Origin: Treponema sp. UBA3819
Lineage (GTDB): Bacteria > Spirochaetota > Spirochaetia > Treponematales > Treponemataceae
Length of the DNA: 6,253 bases
Assembly: GCA_002369025.1 (NCBI GenBank)
Contig: DFDV01000087.1
Coordinates: 875 to 7,127 of the forward strand
Reading direction: 5' to 3'
Under the pieces are notes generated by a model. It did not search any database and was not told the DNA's origin. It worked only from the letters and a program-made list of their open reading frames with translations. This document shows, one piece after another, positions 1 to 3,915 of the stretch. Each line of letters opens with the position of its first letter. Positions within the stretch are counted from its first letter, which is position 1. A program made the translations under genes and the position numbers.

Positions 1-95
1 TAGCGGTTTTCGCAGGCACAGAAAGCCTTAGTCTTGGTTAAAAGCTGTGTATGAATCTCACAGCCGATTACGATTTCATATTTATCGATAGCCAT
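1..95 (-). CDS. gatB: Asp-tRNA(Asn)/Glu-tRNA(Gln) amidotransferase subunit B, N-terminal fragment
   Basis: Only the first 31 codons are in the window; the gene runs off the left edge. From the ATG at 95 the translation contains YEIVIGCEIHTQLLTKTKAF, which matches the highly conserved GatB start (YE-VIG-EIH-QL-TKTK-FC). The following Cys-x-Cys (residues 26 and 28) fits the first half of the Cys-pair motif found in many GatB proteins. GatB is the kinase/amidase-coupling subunit of the GatCAB complex. That complex converts misacylated Glu-tRNA(Gln) and Asp-tRNA(Asn) to the correct amidated forms in the cytoplasm. The start is supported by GGAG at 102-105, six bases before the ATG. This is a housekeeping gene, unrelated in function to its neighbours, and has its own promoter-like box upstream. 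Identification rests on the N-terminal signature alone. Confidence 0.88.
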   Translation of the reverse strand, partial: MAIDKYEIVIGCEIHTQLLTKTKAFCACENR

Positions 96-133
96 TTTTC
101 GCTCCAAAAAATTCGACGCAATAGTAACAAGAT

Positions 134-139
134 ATTATA
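134..139 (-). promoter_or_regulatory. Candidate -10 box for gatB
   Basis: A perfect TATAAT lies on the minus strand 38 bases before the gatB start codon, which predicts a leader of about 30 bases. No good -35 hexamer is visible at 16-18 bases spacing (the best is TACAAC at 157-162), so the call depends on the -10 box and its position between two genes. Confidence 0.45.
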
Positions 140-167
140 ACGAATTTCAACGGGATGTTGTAGTAGG

Positions 168-195
168 TTTTGGGAGATTTTTACATCCCCCAAAA
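168..195 (-). other. Hairpin after the dctMP stop codon
   Basis: An 11-bp inverted repeat (168-178 with 185-195, one G-U pair in the minus-strand RNA) encloses a 6-base loop and starts just after the transporter stop codon. In the minus-strand RNA the stem is four A-U pairs followed by a G/C-rich block. No U-tract follows it, so it is not a canonical intrinsic terminator. It may still mark or protect the 3' end of the transporter mRNA. Confidence 0.5.
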
Positions 196-201
196 AAATC
201 T

Positions 202-2529
202 TTATTCTGTAAATGCCTTAATCAGTTTTTCCACGGCGGCAGCATCATGGCCGTTTTCAATAAGCTGATTTTTGTACCAGCTGACAACGCCTTCCGTAGC
301 CTTTTTAAAGCTTTCCGTATCAATTTCTTCGTTTTCAGTTACAGAAATCATTCCCTTTTCCTTCCAGTCCTTGATAAGCTCATCGCACTCATAGCGGTTG
401 ATTGCACGCTCAAAGTCAACGGCCTTGCGGGCATTTTCATCAAGAATGCGTTTCTGCTCATCATTCAGGGAATCGTAGACATCACCGTTCATGCAGAAGA
501 AAAGGCAGTCGTAGTAAGCATTCCAGAGGGAAATGTACTTCTGCACGCTCTGAACCGAAGCCGATGCAATTGACGGCAGGGGATTTTCCTGGCCTTCCAC
601 GGTATTCTGCTGAAGGGCAGTATAGGTTTCTGACCAGTTCATATTGGTCGCATTTGCACCCCATGCGCGGTAAGCCTGCATAAGCAGATTGCTGCCTGCG
701 ACACGGATTTTAAGGCCTTCCAGATCAGAGACACTCTTAATGGGACGGCGGGAATTGGTAAGCTGACGGAAGCCGTTCTCTGCAATGCCAAAGCAGTGAA
801 GGTTGAGCCCCTCAAGAATTTCCTTGAGCATGCGGCCGGCCTCTCCGTCAAACTTTGCGTCCGCATCTTCGTAGTTTGAGTAAATGTAGGGAAGAGAAAC
901 TACGTTAAAGCGGTCATCCAGAGCCGAGTAAATAAGGTTGGAGTGCATTGAAAGCTGAATGGGGTCTCCTTCGCGAAGAGCCGCAATACCGTCCGGCTGG
1001 CTTCCGTTTGTCAGCTGGTCAGAAAAGCCGTCCACCAGAACAGTTACTTTTCCGCCGCTGGATTCCTTCATCAGTGCTGCAAAATAGCGGCCAGCCTTGG
1101 CCCAGGTACAGGTTTCTCCCGGAGAGCAGGCAAAATGCCAGGTTATTTCCGGCCATTCCACTGTTGCGGGTGCGGCTTCCTTTGAAGCGTCATACTGCTC
1201 ATTGTCATAAAGGGCAACTGTACTTCCGTCACCGGCAATCAGATTTGCCTTTACCACATCCACTCTGGCACGGGGCCAGTAGGTATAGGCAATCAGCACG
1301 GCAAGACTTACCCCAATCATGGGAAGAACGGCTTTTGAAATCTGCGGGAGGGTAACCTTAATGTTCTCTTTGATTTTAAGACTGATGGCAACAAAAAGAT
1401 TTATTCCCACCGGCGGAGTAACCTGACCGATTGCAAGGTTCACTGTAGCAATGATACCGAATACAATGGAATCAAAGCCCAGAAGCCGGCAGACAGGAAT
1501 CATAACCGGAATAAAAATGTACATTGCACTGTTTGCGTCAATAAAGCAGCCCGCAATCAGGAAAATAATATTGATTACCAGCAGGAATACAATCCTGTTT
1601 GCTGAAACGGCTTCAAGAATTTCTTCCGCGGCATGAGAAATACCAAAAAGCGTACAGACATACGAAAAGAGGGTTGCAGAACCAATGATAATCATTATGC
1701 TTCCAGTAGTCTTTGCTGAATCTACCAGAATCTGCACCATATCCTTGAGTCTTACCTCCCGGTAGATGAACATTCCCACGATAAGGCCATAGACTGCCGC
1801 TACTGCCGCCGCCTCAGTCGGTGTAAAGACCCCGCCGTAAATTCCGCCAAGAATGATGACGGGCATTAAAAACGCCCATGACGCATCCTTAAAGGCAAGC
1901 AGTCGTTCTTTTGCGCTTGAGCGGGCTTTTGTAGACTGAATGTTCTTGCGGCGGACTTCTATCAGGACAACGGCTATCAAAGCCAGTCCCATGAGGATTC
2001 CGGGAACAATACCCGCCATAAATAGTTTGCCTACATCGTCACCGGTAATTGAAGCGTACACAACATAGGCAATGCTGGGCGGAATGATAATCGCAATGGA
2101 AGAAGATGCGGCCATAAGGGCGGTCGCAAAGGCGGCGGAAAAGCCTGCCTCAATCATAGCCGGAATCAGAATTGCACCAAGAGCCGCAACAGTTGCCGGA
2201 CCGGAACCGGAAATCGCACCAAAAAGACAGGAAACGATAACGCAGACAATAGCAATGCCGCCCCTTTTGTGTCCGATACAGGCATTTACAAAGGCAATAA
2301 GACGCTTTGAGATTCCCGCCTTTGCCATGATATTGCCGGAAAGAACAAAAAATGGAATGGCAAGCAGAAGCGTTTTACTGATGCCTGAATAGGTATTCAC
2401 GGCAACGACAGAAAGTTTCTGACCGGCCGCAAGAATTGCCGCCACAGAAGATGCGCCCAGACAAATTGCAATCGGCACATCAACAATAAGCAGAATAAAA
2501 AAGACTGAAAAAAGAATTGCCGTGATCAT
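202..2529 (-). CDS. TRAP transporter fusion: DctM large permease joined to a DctP substrate-binding domain
   Basis: This 775-residue protein joins two components that are normally separate. Residues 1-420 are a full-length DctM (usually about 425-430 aa) with many hydrophobic helices. Family blocks seen are IPFFVLSGNIM (58-68), GSGPATVAALGAI (108-120), IIIPPS (147-152), GGVFTPTEAAAVAAVYG (232-248) and GQVTPPVGIN (368-377). After the last hydrophobic stretch (about 401-418) and a linker of about 40 residues comes a near-complete DctP domain (about 459-775). It shows FRQLTNSRRPI (587-597), LKIRV (606-610), whose Arg609 matches the carboxylate-binding Arg of DctP proteins, and VEGQENPLPS (644-653). 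Cys468 and Cys474 could pair. The DctP part has no signal peptide of its own, so export would depend on the membrane part. The start overlaps the dctQ stop as ATGA, with AGGAGG at 2537-2542. TRAP systems import organic acids using an ion gradient; the substrate is unknown, and uronic acids are only a guess from the nearby pectin enzyme. Confidence 0.93.
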   Translation of the reverse strand: MITAILFSVFFILLIVDVPIAICLGASSVAAILAAGQKLSVVAVNTYSGISKTLLLAIPFFVLSGNIMAKAGISKRLIAFVNACIGHKRGGIAIVCVIVSCLFGAISGSGPATVAALGAILIPAMIEAGFSAAFATALMAASSSIAIIIPPSIAYVVYASITGDDVGKLFMAGIVPGILMGLALIAVVLIEVRRKNIQSTKARSSAKERLLAFKDASWAFLMPVIILGGIYGGVFTPTEAAAVAAVYGLIVGMFIYREVRLKDMVQILVDSAKTTGSIMIIIGSATLFSYVCTLFGISHAAEEILEAVSANRIVFLLVINIIFLIAGCFIDANSAMYIFIPVMIPVCRLLGFDSIVFGIIATVNLAIGQVTPPVGINLFVAISLKIKENIKVTLPQISKAVLPMIGVSLAVLIAYTYWPRARVDVVKANLIAGDGSTVALYDNEQYDASKEAAPATVEWPEITWHFACSPGETCTWAKAGRYFAALMKESSGGKVTVLVDGFSDQLTNGSQPDGIAALREGDPIQLSMHSNLIYSALDDRFNVVSLPYIYSNYEDADAKFDGEAGRMLKEILEGLNLHCFGIAENGFRQLTNSRRPIKSVSDLEGLKIRVAGSNLLMQAYRAWGANATNMNWSETYTALQQNTVEGQENPLPSIASASVQSVQKYISLWNAYYDCLFFCMNGDVYDSLNDEQKRILDENARKAVDFERAINRYECDELIKDWKEKGMISVTENEEIDTESFKKATEGVVSWYKNQLIENGHDAAAVEKLIKAFTE

Positions 2530-3023
2530 CTGCAGGCCTCCTCATTTTTTCTGGCCGCAAAATAATTCTGAAGATTTTCAATAAAATGTAAAATCAGGCA
2601 GAGCCCGCAGAGGGGAATAAATGACCAAAAAATCCAGCGGGGCAGATGCATGACAAAAGTATGCTCTCCCTGCTGCATGCTTGACATCGTGCGGATAAAG
2701 CCTTGCCATGCAAGAATCATACAGTAGATAATGCACACGACACTGGAAAACAATTTCTGGACTGTTTTTTTACTTCCAGAAAGACGGCTTGAAAGCAGGG
2801 AAAGACCGATAAGACCCTCATTTTCCCCTGCACAAAGGGCTGCCCCCATAAGGGAAACAAGGACAAAGAGGGCAACAACAAGTTCGTCGGCAAAAGCTAG
2901 CGAATGATTAAAAACAAACCTGCCGATAACATTTGCAAATGTAAAGACAAGCGTGACACACATGGTAACTGCCAGAATAAACTTTTCAAGTCTGGCAACA
3001 AGACTCATCACTTTCTTAAACAT
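2526..3023 (-). CDS. TRAP transporter small permease subunit (DctQ family)
   Basis: A 165-residue inner-membrane protein, the usual DctQ length, with about four hydrophobic segments (roughly residues 15-37, 44-64, 84-105 and 126-147). The block FTFANVIGRFVFNHSLAFAD followed by ELVV fits the conserved first loop and acidic residue of DctQ proteins. DctQ packs against DctM to form the TRAP membrane complex, here with the DctM-DctP fusion. I chose the ATG at 3023 (MFKKVMSLVARLEK), preceded by GGGGGA at 3029-3034. A longer frame from 3089 is open but would overlap the upstream gene by over 70 bases and adds a non-family N-terminus. The chosen start overlaps the upstream stop codon by 8 bases, and the stop overlaps the next start (ATGA), so translation is probably coupled along the operon. 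Confidence 0.9.
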   Translation of the reverse strand: MFKKVMSLVARLEKFILAVTMCVTLVFTFANVIGRFVFNHSLAFADELVVALFVLVSLMGAALCAGENEGLIGLSLLSSRLSGSKKTVQKLFSSVVCIIYCMILAWQGFIRTMSSMQQGEHTFVMHLPRWIFWSFIPLCGLCLILHFIENLQNYFAARKNEEACR

Positions 3024-3402
3024 CGAGTTCCCCCAGGGCAAGCACTGCATTACGCACACAATCCGGACATTCACAAAGCACTTTGCCACTTTCGGCTCCC
3101 TTCAAATCCTTGCAGGTAACCGCTCCGCACTTCTGGCGGAATTTTGCAAGCAGTTCCCGGCTCAGGCGGACAGTTCCCTGCCCTTTCGTGCGCAGACCAA
3201 GAATCATGTTTGCACCAATCAAAGCCCCGCAGGTCGCTTCCATACAGCCCATTCCGGCCGCAAAACCCGCAGACATTTTCTGCAGAGTCTCTTCATCGGT
3301 ATCCGTCAGATCTGCCAGCACTTTTGTTACAGCCTGACAACAGTTGCACTGACCCGTCGCCTTTAAGTTTGCGGCGGCATCCGCCCTTTCCTGAATAGTC
3401 AT
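3016..3402 (-). CDS. C_GCAxxG_C_C family cysteine-rich protein
   Basis: A 128-residue protein without signal peptide or membrane helix, so probably cytoplasmic. It carries the spaced pattern of the C_GCAxxG_C_C family: GQCNCCQAV (17-25), GMGCMEATCGALIGA (50-64), CGAVTCKDLKG (92-102) and CECPDCVRNAV (110-120). It has ten cysteines (19, 21, 22, 53, 58, 92, 97, 110, 112, 115), more than I expect from the core family pattern. The function of the family is not established; the cysteines suggest metal or FeS binding or a redox role. The start has AGAGG at 3409-3413, six bases before the ATG. The stop lies inside the start of dctQ, tying this gene to the TRAP operon, which is not an obvious partnership. 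The family call is firm; any function is inference. Confidence 0.85.
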   Translation of the reverse strand: MTIQERADAAANLKATGQCNCCQAVTKVLADLTDTDEETLQKMSAGFAAGMGCMEATCGALIGANMILGLRTKGQGTVRLSRELLAKFRQKCGAVTCKDLKGAESGKVLCECPDCVRNAVLALGELDV

Positions 3403-3420
3403 TGTCTACCTCTTTTTTAC

Positions 3421-3437
3421 GCCGAAGCCTCTTCAGC
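3421..3437 (-). repeat. Hairpin before the C_GCAxxG_C_C gene
   Basis: A 7-bp stem (one G-U pair in the minus-strand RNA) with the 3-base loop AGG lies 19 bases before the start codon of the cysteine-rich gene and just before its ribosome binding site. It is the last member of a run of hairpins from 3545 down to 3421. It is followed by GTAAAAAAG rather than a U-tract, so it is not a terminator. Confidence 0.55.
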
Positions 3438-3450
3438 TCCTTTAAAAACA

Positions 3451-3509
3451 CTGCGTTAGCAGTCGTGCAGGAGGCACGAAATCGCAGTTTTGCCAACGGC
3501 AAAATCTGC
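3451..3509 (-). repeat. Three consecutive hairpins at the 3' end of the FeS reading frame
   Basis: Three back-to-back stem-loops can be drawn: 3484-3509 (4+7 bp with one bulged A in the minus-strand RNA, loop GTT), 3463-3479 (6 bp, loop of 5, stem TCGTGC/GCACGA) and 3451-3462 (4 bp, loop of 4). The stop codon of the FeS frame falls in the last one. With the neighbouring hairpins at 3512-3545 and 3421-3437 they tile almost the whole gap between two genes, as palindromic intergenic elements do. None has a U-tract. Whether the unit recurs in the genome cannot be seen here. Confidence 0.6.
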
Positions 3510-3822
3510 AAATGATAAAAAGTACAAGGAAGTACTTTTTATCATGCCTCCTTTGTTTTTCAGTTTACAAATTCCCTGTGTCATACAGCCCATGGGGCAG
3601 AATGTACACCAGCTTCTGGGTTTGTACAGAGCCATCACAATCAGTCCGATAAGGGTAGATGTGAGCATGAGACTGTAAAAACCATAACTGAATTGTACCA
3701 CCCAATCGAGGTTTTGGGGAAGTAAGCCGGGAGTATAAGCCCATTTCCAGGGCAGCACCTTGCAGAAAAGTCGCCTGAGCCGGGGTCAAATCTTTCCAGA
3801 ATGCAAAAATATCTTTCATCAT
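3456..3822 (-). pseudogene. Small membrane-bound 4Fe-4S protein, apparently frameshifted
   Basis: The start is convincing: GGAGG at 3829-3833, then tandem ATG codons at 3822 and 3819, giving MMKDIFAFWKDLTPAQATFL. In that frame the next part makes no family sense and ends near 3565. A +1 shift within 3758-3770 (one extra base, for example in the A4 run at 3766-3769 or in CAAGG) leads into a frame reading LPWKWAYTPGLLPQNLDW, a hydrophobic segment, then YKPRSWCTFCPMGCMTQGIC. This is typical of short FeS-binding membrane proteins related to the NapH/polyferredoxin type. The four cysteines (codons between 3608 and 3567) suit a 4Fe-4S cluster facing the cytoplasm. The alternative is a start at the GTG at 3758, but it has no ribosome binding site. 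The last 29 or so residues are encoded by palindromic DNA and look like an acquired tail. It could be a real mutation, a sequencing error or programmed frameshifting. Redox role inferred; partner unknown. Confidence 0.65.
3512..3545. repeat. Perfect 14-bp inverted repeat
   Basis: Arms 3512-3525 (ATGATAAAAAGTAC) and 3532-3545 are exact reverse complements around a 6-base loop. The palindrome lies inside the 3' end of the FeS frame, directly after the codons for CKLKNKGG. It is AT-rich without a following U-tract, so a terminator role is unlikely. AGGAGGCA at 3469-3476 and TGCCTCCT at 3545-3552 form a further inverted pair that brackets this and the next hairpin. Confidence 0.85.
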
Positions 3823-3828
3823 GCAAAG

Positions 3829-3833
3829 CCTCC
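3829..3833 (-). promoter_or_regulatory. Ribosome binding site that fixes the FeS protein start
   Basis: GGAGG on the minus strand lies 6 bases before the ATG at 3822 and 9 before the ATG at 3819. It shows that translation begins in the MKDIFAFWKD frame rather than in the frame carrying the cysteine motif, which is the main support for a frameshift in this gene. Confidence 0.75.
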
Positions 3834-3836
3834 GGT

Positions 3837-3877
3837 AAAAAAAATATGGCAACCACACCTGACATGCGGTTGCCATA
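3837..3877 (-). terminator. Rho-independent terminator of the pectin enzyme gene
   Basis: In the minus-strand RNA a 13-bp stem (3865-3877 with 3845-3857, one G-U pair; core TATGGCAACC/GGTTGCCATA) with a 7-base loop is followed directly by eight U residues (3837-3844). It lies 38 bases after the pectate lyase stop codon. The next gene's ribosome binding site follows within a few bases of the U-tract, so the hairpin also sits in the leader of the FeS gene. Confidence 0.88.
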
Positions 3878-3882
3878 CACAG

Positions 3883-3910
3883 AATATAATATCCGGTTAT
3901 TCTTTGTCTA
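3883..3910 (-). promoter_or_regulatory. Candidate sigma-70-type promoter for the FeS / cysteine-rich / TRAP operon
   Basis: On the minus strand TAGACA (3905-3910) and TATATT (3883-3888) are separated by 16 bases; each differs from consensus by one base. It lies in the short gap after the pectate lyase stop codon. The predicted start of transcription, near 3876, falls at the base of the terminator hairpin, so any transcript from here would begin with that hairpin. Confidence 0.45.
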
Positions 3911-3915
3911 CATCA

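Noticed and set aside
247..573. Plus-strand open frame of 108 codons opposite the DctP domain
   Set aside because: It lies wholly antisense to a well-supported coding region with clear family motifs, and shows no recognisable domain or ribosome binding site.
948..1355. Plus-strand open frame of 135 codons
   Set aside because: Antisense to the DctM-DctP fusion; its composition (rich in Arg, Pro and Leu) is typical of a shadow frame.
3024..3089. Longer N-terminus for DctQ starting at 3089
   Set aside because: It would overlap the C_GCAxxG_C_C gene by over 70 bases and adds residues that do not fit the family. The ATG at 3023 has a G-rich ribosome binding site and gives a normal DctQ length.
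3293..3511. Minus-strand 72-codon frame overlapping the start of the cysteine-rich gene
   Set aside because: It reads through the hairpin array and into the cysteine-rich gene in another frame, with no family similarity and no ribosome binding site.
3421..3545. Hairpin array considered as a CRISPR array or tandem terminators
   Set aside because: The stems differ in sequence, there are no equal repeats with spacers, and none is followed by a U-tract.
3641..3880. Minus-strand 79-codon frame starting in the terminator hairpin
   Set aside because: Its start lies at the terminator hairpin with no ribosome binding site, and the frame shows no known motif. The FeS gene start with GGAGG explains the region better.
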